From Planctomycetota bacterium (GTDB lineage: Bacteria > Planctomycetota > Planctomycetia > Pirellulales > UBA1268), in assembly GCA_003669605.1 (NCBI GenBank), contig QWOP01000033.1, positions 1 through 54,624 on the forward strand: a stretch of DNA of 54,624 nucleotides, in the 5' to 3' direction. The notes under the pieces are model-generated. The model was not told the origin of the DNA and ran no database searches. It worked only from the letters and a program-made list of their open reading frames with translations. Within the stretch, counting starts at the first letter, position 1. Each line of letters starts with the position of its first letter. The position numbers and the translations under genes are program-made. This document shows positions 26,558-36,376 of this stretch, one piece after another.

Positions 26558-27850
26558 TCAAATCCCAGTCAGCGTGCCGGTGCTCGAGCCGAAGGCGTCG
26601 GCCTCGACACCGAGTCGCTGCAGGAGCGAGACAAAGAGGTTCGACAACGGGGTGTTGTCGTCGCGGTCGAAGGCCAGGTGACCAGCGTGGCGAAAGCCGC
26701 CGCCGGCGAGGAGGATCGGGAGGTTGGTGTTGTCGTGGGTGTTGGAATCGCCCATGTTTGAACCGCAGAGGACGATCGTCCGATCGAGGAGACGCTGTTC
26801 CCCCTCGCGGCGTTCTGCCAGCGCCCCTAGGAACGCAGCCAGGAGCGTCATCTGCCGCCGGTCAGCTTCGAGGAGTTGCGCCACCCGCTCGGCTGCCTGC
26901 CCGTGGTGACTGAGGTTGTGATAGTCGTCGAGCGTGAGCCTCGTGTCTTCATTCCCCCCCTCGTCGAGCCGGAAGGGAGGGGTTGCGAAGGCATCGACCA
27001 AGAGCGTCACCAACCGCGTGGAATCGGTCTCGAGCGCCAGGCTGGCAATGGCCAGCATCGACTCGTATCCGCGAAAGACGAGCGCCTTGTCGGTGACATC
27101 TTGCGGCGGTGGTGAGTGTGGCACCGGCAGCGGACGGTCCTGCCATGCCCCCTCGGCGTGGAGACGCTCCTCCACCTCACGGATGCTGGTGGTAAACCGT
27201 TCGAGGCGCTGCCGGTCGGCGCTTCCCACCGCGCGTTCCAGGGCCCGGGTCTGGTCGACCACCGCGTCGAGGACGCTGCCCCGCGCCGCCAGCCGACGGC
27301 GGCGGTCGGCCACCTCCGCCGGGGTCCCGGCAACGAACAGTCGCTGGTAGATCCGCGACGGCTTGTCCTCCACAGGAATCAGCGCCCCGTCGCGCGTCCA
27401 GGAGAGGCTCCGGTTGGCTCGATCGACGTTGACGCCGAGACTGAGCGTCCGGAAGCGGGTTCGGGCTCCGAGGGCGTCTGCGGCAAACTGGTCGAGCGAG
27501 ATCGTGTTGCGGAAGCCGCTGCGTGTCGGCCCGCGGGCGGCGGTGAGAAAGCAGTTCTCCGTCGAATGGCCGCCGCGGACACCGGGGTGGGAAAGGCCAC
27601 TGATGACGCTGAAGTCGTCGCGGCACGAGCCGAGCGGAGCCAGGGTCGGCGACAGCGTGTAGCCAGGACCGGTGTCGGTCGGAAAGAACGGTCCGGGAAT
27701 CACGCCGAGATTGTTGGAGATAAACACGGCGCGATAGGGAGGGCCCGCGGAACTTTCTTCTCCGGCCCCAGAGGGGCGTGACTCGAGCCAGGGTAGCGCG
27801 AGGCTTACCCCGGCACCGCGGAGCATCGTCCGCCGCGTCAGCCTCCTCAT
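26558..27850 (-). CDS. DUF1552 protein, Tat-exported
   Basis: A 430-residue DUF1552 protein. The N-terminus RRLTRRTMLRGAGVSLALPWLES is a twin-arginine signal. Family blocks: AVFISNNLGVIPGPFFP, FSVISGLSHPGVRGGHSTENCFL, SLDQFAADALG, DDYHNLSHHG, DRTIVLCGSNMGDSNTHDNTNLPILLAGG, the last of these metal-site-like as in DUF1501. It overlaps the DUF1592 gene by 4 bases (ATGA), so the two are translationally coupled, as in many planctomycetes. Biochemical role unknown. Converges with lysC: 34 bases between stops, with a weak TCCTG/CAGGA hairpin between them. Confidence 0.9.
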   Translation of the reverse strand: MRRLTRRTMLRGAGVSLALPWLESRPSGAGEESSAGPPYRAVFISNNLGVIPGPFFPTDTGPGYTLSPTLAPLGSCRDDFSVISGLSHPGVRGGHSTENCFLTAARGPTRSGFRNTISLDQFAADALGARTRFRTLSLGVNVDRANRSLSWTRDGALIPVEDKPSRIYQRLFVAGTPAEVADRRRRLAARGSVLDAVVDQTRALERAVGSADRQRLERFTTSIREVEERLHAEGAWQDRPLPVPHSPPPQDVTDKALVFRGYESMLAIASLALETDSTRLVTLLVDAFATPPFRLDEGGNEDTRLTLDDYHNLSHHGQAAERVAQLLEADRRQMTLLAAFLGALAERREGEQRLLDRTIVLCGSNMGDSNTHDNTNLPILLAGGGFRHAGHLAFDRDDNTPLSNLFVSLLQRLGVEADAFGSSTGTLTGI

Positions 27851-30453
27851 GGGGGCGATCCTCCGTCCGTCGTGGTGATCGCTCCGGTGAACATGGGGCT
27901 AGTGACAAAGGCGTGCAACAACCCACGCACACGGAAACCGTCTGGTTGATTGGCATCGAGGATCGCCTCGACGTGGGGGCGATCAGAGAATCGAAGCGCT
28001 CCCCCTGTGGCATAGGCGGTCCACATGCAGAGGAGGTTTCTTGCCATCTGCCGCTGTCCTCCTCCCAGCAACCGCTTCAGTCCGCGGATGTCCTCAAATG
28101 GAGTGCCGTCGGCCAGTGTGCCTGCGGTGTCGATCGAAGGCCCAAGCGCATACTGGAAATCATGCCCGGCACGGTCGATGCCGGTGACTGGTTCTCCCAG
28201 CCCAAGTCCGCGGTAGCGGTCCCTCCGGCCCCCGACGACATCGAAAGCTTCAAGGGCAAAACCGACTGGATCAAAGCGGCGGTGACACTTCCCGCAGGCT
28301 GGATCAGCGGTGTGACGCGCGAGCAGATCGCGGATCGAGGTCGCACCGCGGATATCAGGTTCCACCGCCGGGACCTTCTCGGGTGGGGGAGGGGGACGCT
28401 GACCGATGAGGCGGCTCATCACCCACGCCCCGCGCTTCACCGGTGAGGTCGTCGTCCCGTTGCTGGTCACCTTCAACACCGCACCTTGGGTGAGCAGGCC
28501 GCCGTATGGACTGCCAGCGGGTCTTGGCACTGCGCGGAGGGCCGATCCAGCCACCGGCTCGAGGCCGTAATGCTCAGCGAGGCGATCATTGACCAGAAGG
28601 ACCTCCGAATCGACGAGCCCGCCGACCTGCTGATTGTCGCGGATCAGGCGGGCCACCGATTCACGCGACTCCATCCCCAGCGACTCAACCAGGTAGTCGT
28701 CGAAGCGGTACTCCGGAAAGAGGCGGGCGTCGGGCTCATCGCGACGCAGTCGCCCGAGGTCGAGCCAGTGATCGGTGAAGTTGGTGATGAAACGGGCGAA
28801 ACGGGGATCGTCGATCAATCGGTCGGTCTCGGCGCGGAGGACCTCGGGCCGGTTGAGGTCGCCGCCTCGGGCCAGTTCGAGGAGCCGGGCATCCGGACGC
28901 GTGTCCCAGAGAAAGTACGACAGTCGGGCGGCAAGAGCGGCTTGATCGGAACCGCGTGGATCGCTGACAAAAAGTATCCGTGGAGAGGCCAACAGCGTCT
29001 GGAACCCGCGGAGCATTGCCGCTGCGAATCCCACCTCTTCCAGGGCATCGAGCACGACCGCCCCGGCGGCTTCGATCTCCTCGGCGGAGGGAGCGTGTGT
29101 GAAGGCCCGCTCGGCAAACAACGTCAGCAACCGCCAGACGTCGGCAGGAGGATCAGCCGAGAGCACCTCCACCGGTCCGAACTGGCCGCCGGCAGCGGCC
29201 CGGATGGGAAGATCACCGAACAGCAAGCGGTGCGATGGTGGCGGCCAGGATTCGGGAGGAAGGGGACCGGTGATCTCCACGGCGCGGAAGGCGATCCCCC
29301 GATGTCCCCCCGGTGGCGGTGGTGGAAAGCGGTAGGTGGGAGGGCCGCCGTTCTCGTTGCGGGCCAGCGGCACCGCCAGCCCCAGCAGGCTGTATTCCAG
29401 CGTCTGCCCCTCGCGGAGCAGCACGATCCCCTCGTACTGTGCCTCTTCCGCCGCGATGTCAAACAGCCCCCCGACGGCCCGGACATCGCCGGAGACGTCT
29501 GGCCCCGACGGCGCCCTGGCTCGGAACGTCATCGCCACCGGGGCGGTGGCAGGGAGAAGCGATCGGTCGGCCTGCTGCAGCACCGCACGGGCACGGAACC
29601 GAATCCGGTAACGGCCGACGGCACCGGGGCTTCCCGCTGGACCAGCGACGAAGCCCGCCGGGTAGCCGTGATAGGGCCAGTAGGCCGAGCGGAACAGAGC
29701 GCATTCGACATCCGGATCATCCGCAGCCGGCGACGCCACCGGCAGCGAATGCTTGGCGAAATACATCGCCTCCGGCTCGCCGTAGGCCACACCGCCAAAA
29801 AGCCGTGTCGAAATCGCGGTGAATGTTCGCGGCACAATTCCTTGCTCCGCAGGTGCCACGGCGGCCACCAGCGCCGCGTCGATCGAGTCGAGCATCGCTT
29901 CCAACTGGATCCGCGACATGTCGAGCCCCTCCGCCGACTTATTGAATCCATCCCGGACGCCGTCTTCAGGCATCCGATCGGCGATGTCGAGATCGGGCAT
30001 CCCCAGGAGATCCTGGAGCGTGTGCTCGAATTCCCGGCGGTTGAGCCGGCGCAATGGCACCCGGCCATTGCGGCTCATGTCGGCTAGGTCAGCCTCCCGA
30101 ACGGCGGCACCGAGCGTTTGGAGCAATGCCTGCCGCTGACCATCCGCGAAGTCGACTTCCTCTGGGGGCATCTCGCCGGCTACCACCCGGTCGTACGCCA
30201 GGGCCAAGCGGTCGCGGATGACAGAATCGGCAAGGTCGCGGGGAATATCGGCCACCGAAAATCCGCCCGAGCCAGAGACGCCGTCGTGGCACGACAGGCA
30301 GGCTTCAGTCAGCACGGAGCGGAAATCGATCTCCGCCCCCTCCACCCGCCGGCCTCCAATCGGCCAGCCACCTGGCTCGAGCGCGCAGAGCACGACTGCC
30401 GCCAGCTTCATCAGCGCGGCCCGCCACGTCGCAGCAGGCAGGGAACTTTCCAT
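27847..30453 (-). CDS. DUF1592/DUF1588 cytochrome-like exported protein
   Basis: An 868-residue secreted protein with the multi-domain layout DUF1587-DUF1595-DUF1592-DUF1588-DUF1585. A c-type heme site CLSCH is near the N-terminus; LRRLNRREFEHTLQDLLGM is the DUF1587 signature; FRDDYLVES-like and LTQGAVLKVTSNGTTTSPVKRGAWV are the DUF1592/DUF1588 core; a second site CGKCHRRFDPVGFALEAFDVVG is in DUF1588. A PA14-like or carbohydrate-binding segment is probable between about 230 and 400. The start is unclear: ATG 30453 was chosen, but ATG 30411 (MKLAAVVLCAL) opens a better signal peptide and no strong ribosome site supports either. Operon with DUF1552, function unknown. Confidence 0.88.
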   Translation of the reverse strand: MESSLPAATWRAALMKLAAVVLCALEPGGWPIGGRRVEGAEIDFRSVLTEACLSCHDGVSGSGGFSVADIPRDLADSVIRDRLALAYDRVVAGEMPPEEVDFADGQRQALLQTLGAAVREADLADMSRNGRVPLRRLNRREFEHTLQDLLGMPDLDIADRMPEDGVRDGFNKSAEGLDMSRIQLEAMLDSIDAALVAAVAPAEQGIVPRTFTAISTRLFGGVAYGEPEAMYFAKHSLPVASPAADDPDVECALFRSAYWPYHGYPAGFVAGPAGSPGAVGRYRIRFRARAVLQQADRSLLPATAPVAMTFRARAPSGPDVSGDVRAVGGLFDIAAEEAQYEGIVLLREGQTLEYSLLGLAVPLARNENGGPPTYRFPPPPPGGHRGIAFRAVEITGPLPPESWPPPSHRLLFGDLPIRAAAGGQFGPVEVLSADPPADVWRLLTLFAERAFTHAPSAEEIEAAGAVVLDALEEVGFAAAMLRGFQTLLASPRILFVSDPRGSDQAALAARLSYFLWDTRPDARLLELARGGDLNRPEVLRAETDRLIDDPRFARFITNFTDHWLDLGRLRRDEPDARLFPEYRFDDYLVESLGMESRESVARLIRDNQQVGGLVDSEVLLVNDRLAEHYGLEPVAGSALRAVPRPAGSPYGGLLTQGAVLKVTSNGTTTSPVKRGAWVMSRLIGQRPPPPPEKVPAVEPDIRGATSIRDLLARHTADPACGKCHRRFDPVGFALEAFDVVGGRRDRYRGLGLGEPVTGIDRAGHDFQYALGPSIDTAGTLADGTPFEDIRGLKRLLGGGQRQMARNLLCMWTAYATGGALRFSDRPHVEAILDANQPDGFRVRGLLHAFVTSPMFTGAITTTDGGSPP

Positions 30454-30591
30454 GACGCCGATCGTACTGCCGCCCGCAGATCCTCGCCACGTCGCCATGC
30501 CGCCCGGGGAGCCGTGGCGTGCCGGAGAGGGATCGTGTTAGGTTTCCTGCTGGCTTGCGCGCCTGCCAGACCACCACCAAAGAGGCTTCCC

Positions 30592-31854
30592 TTGCCTACG
30601 CTCCTCGACCGGTTTCTCCGCTACGTCCGCATCGACACCCAGGCGCTCGAGCACTCGCAGAGCAGTCCGAGTAGTCTCAAGCAACTCGATCTAAGCCGGA
30701 TGCTGGCCGACGAATGCCGGCAGATGGGACTGGCCAATGTCTCGCTCTCCGAGCACGGGGTGGTGCTGGCGACGGTACCGGCGACAGTGCCGCACTCCGC
30801 TCCCGCGATCGCCTGGGTAGCCCATGTCGACACCTCGCCGGAAACCTCCGGCACCGACGTCAAGCCGGTCGTCCATCCGAACTACGCCGGCGGCGACATC
30901 ACTCTTCCCGGCGATCGATCGAAAGTCATCCGCGTCCTTGAGAACCCAGAACTGCAGGCCCTCGTGGGCGCCACGATCGTCACCTCCGACGGCACGACGC
31001 TGCTGGGCGCCGACGACAAGGCAGGAGTGGCGGTGATCATGACGGCGGCCGCGCGTCTGATGGAGGAGCGAAAGGTACCGCATGGCCCGATCCGTTTGGT
31101 ATTCACCTGCGATGAGGAAATCGGCCGCGGCACAAAGCACCTCGATGTCAAGGCGGTGAACGCAGTCTGTGGCTACACCCTCGACGGCTTCGGAAAAGGC
31201 GAAATCAACGCCGAAACATTTTCAGCCGACCTGGCTGTCGTCACCGTCACCGGCATCAATACCCATCCAAGCGTCGGCAAGGGGACGCTGGTCAACGCCA
31301 TCAAGATCCTCGCCACATTCCTCGACAGCCTTCCCAAGAACCAGCTTTCGCCCGAGACCACCGCCGGCCGCGACGGCTTCGTCCATCCCTATGCGATCAG
31401 CGGCGGCGTTGCTGCGGCCGAGGCGCGGTTGATCGTCCGAGACTTCGAGGAGCGTGGACTCAGGTCTCACGCGGTGCTCTTGGAGAGCATCGCTTCCCAG
31501 CTCCGCGCGGCCAATCCACAGGCCCGGATCGAGATCACGATCACGTCGCAGTACCGCAACATGCGCGAAGGCATCGCCAAGGAACCGCGGGCAGTCCGCC
31601 TGGCAATGCAGGCGATGCGACTGGCAGGGATCGAACCAAAGCAGACGCCGATCCGCGGCGGCACCGACGGCTCGCTGCTCACGCTTCTCGGGCTCCCCAC
31701 GCCGAATCTCTCCACCGGCGAACACAATCCCCACTCGCCACTTGAATGGACCAGCGTCGAGGAGATGGAAGCGGCAGTCGGGGTGCTCGTACACCTAGCG
31801 GGCTTGTGGGGCACGGAAACGGCCACCGGGGCAGGGGAGCAGGCCGGCGCCTGA
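30592..31854 (+). CDS. pepT: Peptidase T (tripeptide aminopeptidase)
   Basis: A 420-residue M20B peptidase removing N-terminal residues from tripeptides in the cytosol. Zinc and catalytic blocks: IAWVAHVDTSPET, TLLGADDKAGVAVIM, FTCDEEIGRGTKHLD, VTGINTHPSVGKG, RGGTDGSLLTLLG and NLSTGEHNPHSPLEW, all in the usual order. The start is TTG 30592 with GAGG 6 bases upstream; ORF extensions upstream run through the divergent gene region. The next gene starts 4 bases later, so the two are co-transcribed. Confidence 0.93.
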   Translation: MPTLLDRFLRYVRIDTQALEHSQSSPSSLKQLDLSRMLADECRQMGLANVSLSEHGVVLATVPATVPHSAPAIAWVAHVDTSPETSGTDVKPVVHPNYAGGDITLPGDRSKVIRVLENPELQALVGATIVTSDGTTLLGADDKAGVAVIMTAAARLMEERKVPHGPIRLVFTCDEEIGRGTKHLDVKAVNAVCGYTLDGFGKGEINAETFSADLAVVTVTGINTHPSVGKGTLVNAIKILATFLDSLPKNQLSPETTAGRDGFVHPYAISGGVAAAEARLIVRDFEERGLRSHAVLLESIASQLRAANPQARIEITITSQYRNMREGIAKEPRAVRLAMQAMRLAGIEPKQTPIRGGTDGSLLTLLGLPTPNLSTGEHNPHSPLEWTSVEEMEAAVGVLVHLAGLWGTETATGAGEQAGA

Positions 31855-31858
31855 CGAC

Positions 31859-33025
31859 ATGCCCACTCCACCGCCACGTGTTGAGAGCAAACGATCTCCA
31901 CAGAGGCCAGCCGTGGCCAACGATCCGGTGTCGTCACCGCGCGGACGTGTCGAATCGCTCGACGCCTACCGCGGCTTTGTGATGCTCCTGATGATGGCCG
32001 AGGTCCTCAAGTTGGGGGAGGTTGCCAAGGCGTTTCCTCAGTCGGGTGTGCTTGCATTCCTCGCCCACCAGCAATCGCATGCCGAGTGGCGCGGCTGCAC
32101 GCTCCACGACCTCATCCAGCCATCGTTCTCGTTCCTCGTCGGGGCGGCACTGCCGTTTTCGATTGCTGCCCGGCACGCCCGCGGTCAATCAACCGCGCTC
32201 ATGACACTCCACGCGTTTTGGCGGGCCCTCCTCTTGATCGGACTGGGGATTTTCCTCCGCTCGGTGGGCAAGCCGATGACGAACTTCACCTTCGAAGACA
32301 CCCTCACCCAGATCGGCCTCGGATTCCCCCTGTTGTTCCTCCTGGGAATGCGGCCGAGAAAGTGGGCGTGGGTCGGGCTCGTCGCGATTCTCGTCGGCGT
32401 GTGGGGGGTGTGGAGTCTGTATCCCGTGGGGGAGCCGTGGGCGAAGAACGCCAACCTCGGCCACGACTTCGACGTTTGGTTTCTCAATCTCTTCCCCCGG
32501 CCCGCTCTCTTTGAAGCCAATCGCGGTGGCTACCTGACGCTCAACTTTATCCCTACGCTCGCCACGTCGATCCTCGGCCTCATCGCCGGCCGCTGGCTCG
32601 ACGACCGTGCTTCGCTGCGCCGCTCTCTCTTCGCTGGCGCCGCGGCGATTGGCGCCGGCGTTCTGCTGGAGTCAGCAGATCTCTGTCCGATCGTGAAGCG
32701 GATCTGGACCCCCGCCTGGGTTCTCTTCAGCGGCGGGTGTTGTTTCTGGCTCCTGGCCGCGTTCCACTGGGTCGTCGATCTGCAAGGCCTGAAGCGATGG
32801 GCCTGGCCACTGGCAGTCGTGGGGAGGAACTCGATCGCCGCCTATCTGATCGCCCACCTCTGGGAGAGTTTTGTCGAACGGTCGCTGGTGACCCACCTCG
32901 GGGCCGGTTTGTTTCAAGTCTGCGGCGCCGGATTTGAGCCGCTCCTCAAAGGCGCCGGGACGCTTCTGGTGCTATGGCTATTCCTGGTATGGATGGAACG
33001 ACGACGGATTTTCCTCCGGATCTGA
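31859..33025 (+). CDS. DUF5009/HGSNAT-like membrane acyltransferase homologue
   Basis: A 388-residue polytopic membrane protein. After a charged 35-residue N-terminus comes RVESLDAYRGFVMLLMMAE, the RxxSLDxxRG signature of DUF5009 and heparan-alpha-glucosaminide N-acetyltransferase-like proteins, and HDLIQPSFSFLVGAALPFSIA; about ten hydrophobic helices follow. Members move acyl groups across the membrane to extracytoplasmic sugars, but the substrate here is unknown. ATG 31859 sits 4 bases after pepT, implying co-transcription. Confidence 0.85.
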   Translation: MPTPPPRVESKRSPQRPAVANDPVSSPRGRVESLDAYRGFVMLLMMAEVLKLGEVAKAFPQSGVLAFLAHQQSHAEWRGCTLHDLIQPSFSFLVGAALPFSIAARHARGQSTALMTLHAFWRALLLIGLGIFLRSVGKPMTNFTFEDTLTQIGLGFPLLFLLGMRPRKWAWVGLVAILVGVWGVWSLYPVGEPWAKNANLGHDFDVWFLNLFPRPALFEANRGGYLTLNFIPTLATSILGLIAGRWLDDRASLRRSLFAGAAAIGAGVLLESADLCPIVKRIWTPAWVLFSGGCCFWLLAAFHWVVDLQGLKRWAWPLAVVGRNSIAAYLIAHLWESFVERSLVTHLGAGLFQVCGAGFEPLLKGAGTLLVLWLFLVWMERRRIFLRI

Positions 33026-33136
33026 TTCCCGCCGACATCCCAGGCGGCCGTGGGCTCATCGGCAGGAGGGGAAAACTGAGGTAGTCGCGAGAAGACAGCG
33101 GGAGCTGGAGCAATGGGGCTTGAGGGGGACTTGCGT

Positions 33137-36100
33137 ATGACACACTCGATGCGGATCGCCACAGCATTGGTGGCTCTTTTTTTTCTGGCAGCGGCGCGGC
33201 TGGCAACGGCCGCAGGTCTTGCCGAGACCCTGCTTTCCGAGCCCCGTGATCGGCTCCTGGCCGACGTTTCCACTTCCGGCGACGCCGCTCGCGGCGCTCT
33301 CCTCTTTCACGCCGCGCATCTGGCGTGTCTGAAGTGCCATGGTAGCGGCGGCTTTGCACCGCTGGGTCCCGATCTCGCCCGGATGCCGGAGGGGGTCGAT
33401 CCTCTCGGCCTCCGAGCCCATCTCGTCGAATCACTCCTTGAACCCTCGAAGACGATCCGCCCAGCCGATCGGGCGGTGACGGTTGTCGACAACGATGGCA
33501 GGAGCGTCACCGGCCCGGTGGCTCGCGAGAGCGTCACGGAGATCGTTCTCCGCGACGCCACCGTTCCCGGCAGAGAAGTCGTGATCGGCAAAGAATCGAT
33601 CGATGAGCGGAGCGAATCGGCTGTCTCACTGATGCCAGCGGGCCTGGCCAACCTCCTCACCGGGCGCCCGCAGTTCCTCGATCTGGTGGCCTATCTGGAA
33701 GCAGTGGCCACCGGTGGCGCCGACACGGCTGCCGCCTTGAAGCCCGATCCGGCGTGGCTAGCGCGTTCGGCTCCGCCAGCCTACGAGCAGGATATCGATC
33801 ATGCCGGGTTCGTCGCCGAATGGGCCCATGCCGAGGCGGCTGGTGCTGCGTTTGAGCGTGGGGCGGCAATCTATTCCCGGGTCTGTGCCAACTGTCACGG
33901 CACAGTCGAGGCACCGGGATCGCTCCCCACCGCGCCGCGCTTCGCTACCCACACCTTCAAGGCCGGCTCCGATCCGCTCTCCCTCTACCGTACGCTGACT
34001 GTCGGCACCGGCCAGATGGTGCCACAAGCATGGATGGTGCCGAGTCAGAAGTACGATGTCATTCATTACCTGCGGGAGACGTTTCTCAAAAGCAGAACCG
34101 ACCAGGCTGCTGCGCGGCTCTCGCCCGACTATCTCGCCGGTCTACCCAAGGGTTCGAGCCGGGGACCGGCACCGGCCGCCACCGATCCCTGGCGGCTCCA
34201 CGACTACGGCCCGTTCCTGGCGGCGACGATCGAAGTCGGCCGCGACGGCAGACAGATCATCCGCAAGGGTTTTTCCGTCCGGCTCGATCCGGGCGGGGAG
34301 GGGATCGGTCGCGGGCATGCCTTTGCGATGCACGATCTGGACACGCTCCGTCTGGCGGCGGTTTGGACTGGCGATGGATTCATCGACTGGGAGGGGATCA
34401 ATTTCGACGGCCGGCACGGAGCGCATCCCCACACAGCAGGTGACGGGCAATTTTCTCTGGCGGAGACCCCTGGATGGGCCGATCCGGCAACTGGTTCGTT
34501 CGACGATCCCCGCGGGCTTGGCCGAGACGGCCGGCCTTTCGGCCCCATCCCCTGGGCCAGGATGCGGAGCATCCACCATGCCGGCGACACGATCCTCCTC
34601 GACTACCGTGTCGGAGACACTCCGGTCTTGGAGACAGTGCGGCTGGAACCGGTGTCGATCGCCACCGGTGAGGGGAGAAGCGTCCCCCTCATCACCCGGT
34701 CGTTTTCGTTCGGCCCCCGATCGACACCCCTGGCCGCGCGGCTCGCCCCTGACACTGTCGCCACGGCGGTTGTGACGCCTGCCGGGGGACGTGGTGCAGC
34801 CGCTGCGGTGACACTCCTCCGCCGGCAAGGGTTTGACGTCCTGGAGATCCCCGCAGGGGACGCCCCACTCGATGTGGCGGTGGTCCTCTGTGCCGCCGAC
34901 GACGCGGCGCTCGCCGCCGTCATCGATCTCCTGCCCCCAGTCGAAGCCCCGTTCATGTTCGTCGACCAACCTGCCACCTCTCTCTGGCAGCAGGAATTGA
35001 GTACGGAGGTGGAGCGCGGCGGTGATCAAGTCGCACTCGCCGTCGATCGGCTCGTGCCCCCGAACCACAATCCGTGGAACGCGCAATTGCGGCTCTCAGG
35101 GCTCGATTATCTCGATCCCGACGGGAATACGGCGGCGGTCTGCACCTGGGATGGCGATGTCTGGCGGGTGGTGGGGCTGCGCGACCCAGCAGGGGTTTTA
35201 CGCTGGAAGCGGATCGCCTCGGGGCTCTTTCAGCCACTGGGGCTGAAAGTCATCGGCGGTTCGATTCTCGTCGGCTGCCGCGACCGGATCGTTCGGCTGG
35301 TAGACCTGAACGACGACTGGCAGGTGGATCGTTACGACACCGTCAACGACGATCATCAGGTGACTGAGCACTTCCATGAGTTTGCCATGGGATTGGAAAG
35401 CGATGCCGAGGGGAATCTCTATTACGCCAAAAGCGCCCGGCATGCGCTCACCGGAGTCGTGCCGCACCATGGCACGCTCTTGAAAGTTTCGCCCGACGGG
35501 CAGACGACAACGATCGTGGCCCGCGGTTTCCGAGCGGCCAATGGCGTCTGTGTGGAGCGCGACGGGACGTTCTGGGTGACCGATCAGGAAGGGCACTGGA
35601 ATCCAAAAAACCGCATCAATCATGTGCGGCCGGGTGGGTTCTATGGCAACATGTTTGGTTTTCACGACGTCACCGACAGCCGTGACGAGGCGATGGAACC
35701 GCCGGCGATCTGGATCACCAACGCTTTTGATCGTTCGCCAGCGGAGCTCCTTCGTGTGCCAGGGAACACCTGGGCCCCACTTCAAAACGCTCTGCTTGAG
35801 CTTTCGTACGGTGAGGGGCGAGTGCATCTGGTGCTCACCGAACCGGTGGCCGATCCGCGGGATGGAGCGCTGTCGGTGCTCCAAGGGGGAATGCTGGCGC
35901 TGCCAATCCCCGATCTGCCGACCGGGGTGATGCGGGGCCGCTTCAATCCGGGCGACGGACAACTCTATGCCTGCGGCCTGTTTGCCTGGGCGGGAAACCG
36001 GACCGAGCCTGGGGGACTGTTTCGGATCCGCCGCACTGAGACACCGCTGGTCGTGCCGACGGCACTGCAGGCGACGACGGGGCAGATCACGCTCTCGTTC

Positions 36101-36367
36101 CCGCAAGCACTCGACCGCGCGACCGCCACCGATTCCAGCCGCTACACGCTCCGCACCTGGACGATCCGCCGCTCAGCTGATTACGGCTCGCCGCACATCG
36201 ACGAATGCGACCGGGAAGTCACTGGCGCCAGGCTCTCGCCGGACGGCAAGAGCATCACGCTCGACGTCGATCGCTTCGGGCCGACACGGTGCTACGCGCT
36301 CCAGTGGAATCTCACCGCCGCCGACGGCACCCCGGCAACCGGAGTGATCAACGGCACGATGCACTGA
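33137..36367 (+). CDS. Di-heme DUF6797/beta-propeller exported protein
   Basis: A 1076-residue secreted protein. Signal peptide (1-26, MTHSMRIATALVALFFLAAARLATA), a cytochrome c domain with CLKCHGSGGF, a second cytochrome domain with CANCHGT, a DUF6797-type segment (WRLHDYGPFLAATIEV), then a glucose/sorbosone dehydrogenase-like beta-propeller (SGLFQPLGLKVIGGSILVGC, HEFAMGLESDAEGNLYYA, GGFYGNMFGFHD) and an Ig-like C-terminus. Such proteins are thought to oxidise sugars or alcohols outside the membrane and pass electrons to the hemes; activity is inferred from family architecture only. ATG 33137 has GGGGGA about 8 bases upstream. It converges with the lyase gene, 9 bases apart. Confidence 0.85.
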   Translation: MTHSMRIATALVALFFLAAARLATAAGLAETLLSEPRDRLLADVSTSGDAARGALLFHAAHLACLKCHGSGGFAPLGPDLARMPEGVDPLGLRAHLVESLLEPSKTIRPADRAVTVVDNDGRSVTGPVARESVTEIVLRDATVPGREVVIGKESIDERSESAVSLMPAGLANLLTGRPQFLDLVAYLEAVATGGADTAAALKPDPAWLARSAPPAYEQDIDHAGFVAEWAHAEAAGAAFERGAAIYSRVCANCHGTVEAPGSLPTAPRFATHTFKAGSDPLSLYRTLTVGTGQMVPQAWMVPSQKYDVIHYLRETFLKSRTDQAAARLSPDYLAGLPKGSSRGPAPAATDPWRLHDYGPFLAATIEVGRDGRQIIRKGFSVRLDPGGEGIGRGHAFAMHDLDTLRLAAVWTGDGFIDWEGINFDGRHGAHPHTAGDGQFSLAETPGWADPATGSFDDPRGLGRDGRPFGPIPWARMRSIHHAGDTILLDYRVGDTPVLETVRLEPVSIATGEGRSVPLITRSFSFGPRSTPLAARLAPDTVATAVVTPAGGRGAAAAVTLLRRQGFDVLEIPAGDAPLDVAVVLCAADDAALAAVIDLLPPVEAPFMFVDQPATSLWQQELSTEVERGGDQVALAVDRLVPPNHNPWNAQLRLSGLDYLDPDGNTAAVCTWDGDVWRVVGLRDPAGVLRWKRIASGLFQPLGLKVIGGSILVGCRDRIVRLVDLNDDWQVDRYDTVNDDHQVTEHFHEFAMGLESDAEGNLYYAKSARHALTGVVPHHGTLLKVSPDGQTTTIVARGFRAANGVCVERDGTFWVTDQEGHWNPKNRINHVRPGGFYGNMFGFHDVTDSRDEAMEPPAIWITNAFDRSPAELLRVPGNTWAPLQNALLELSYGEGRVHLVLTEPVADPRDGALSVLQGGMLALPIPDLPTGVMRGRFNPGDGQLYACGLFAWAGNRTEPGGLFRIRRTETPLVVPTALQATTGQITLSFPQALDRATATDSSRYTLRTWTIRRSADYGSPHIDECDREVTGARLSPDGKSITLDVDRFGPTRCYALQWNLTAADGTPATGVINGTMH

Positions 36368-36376
36368 GGGCCATTC

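Noticed and set aside
28486-30087. Plus-strand frame of 533 residues
   Set aside because: Antisense to the DUF1592 gene; no domain signature.
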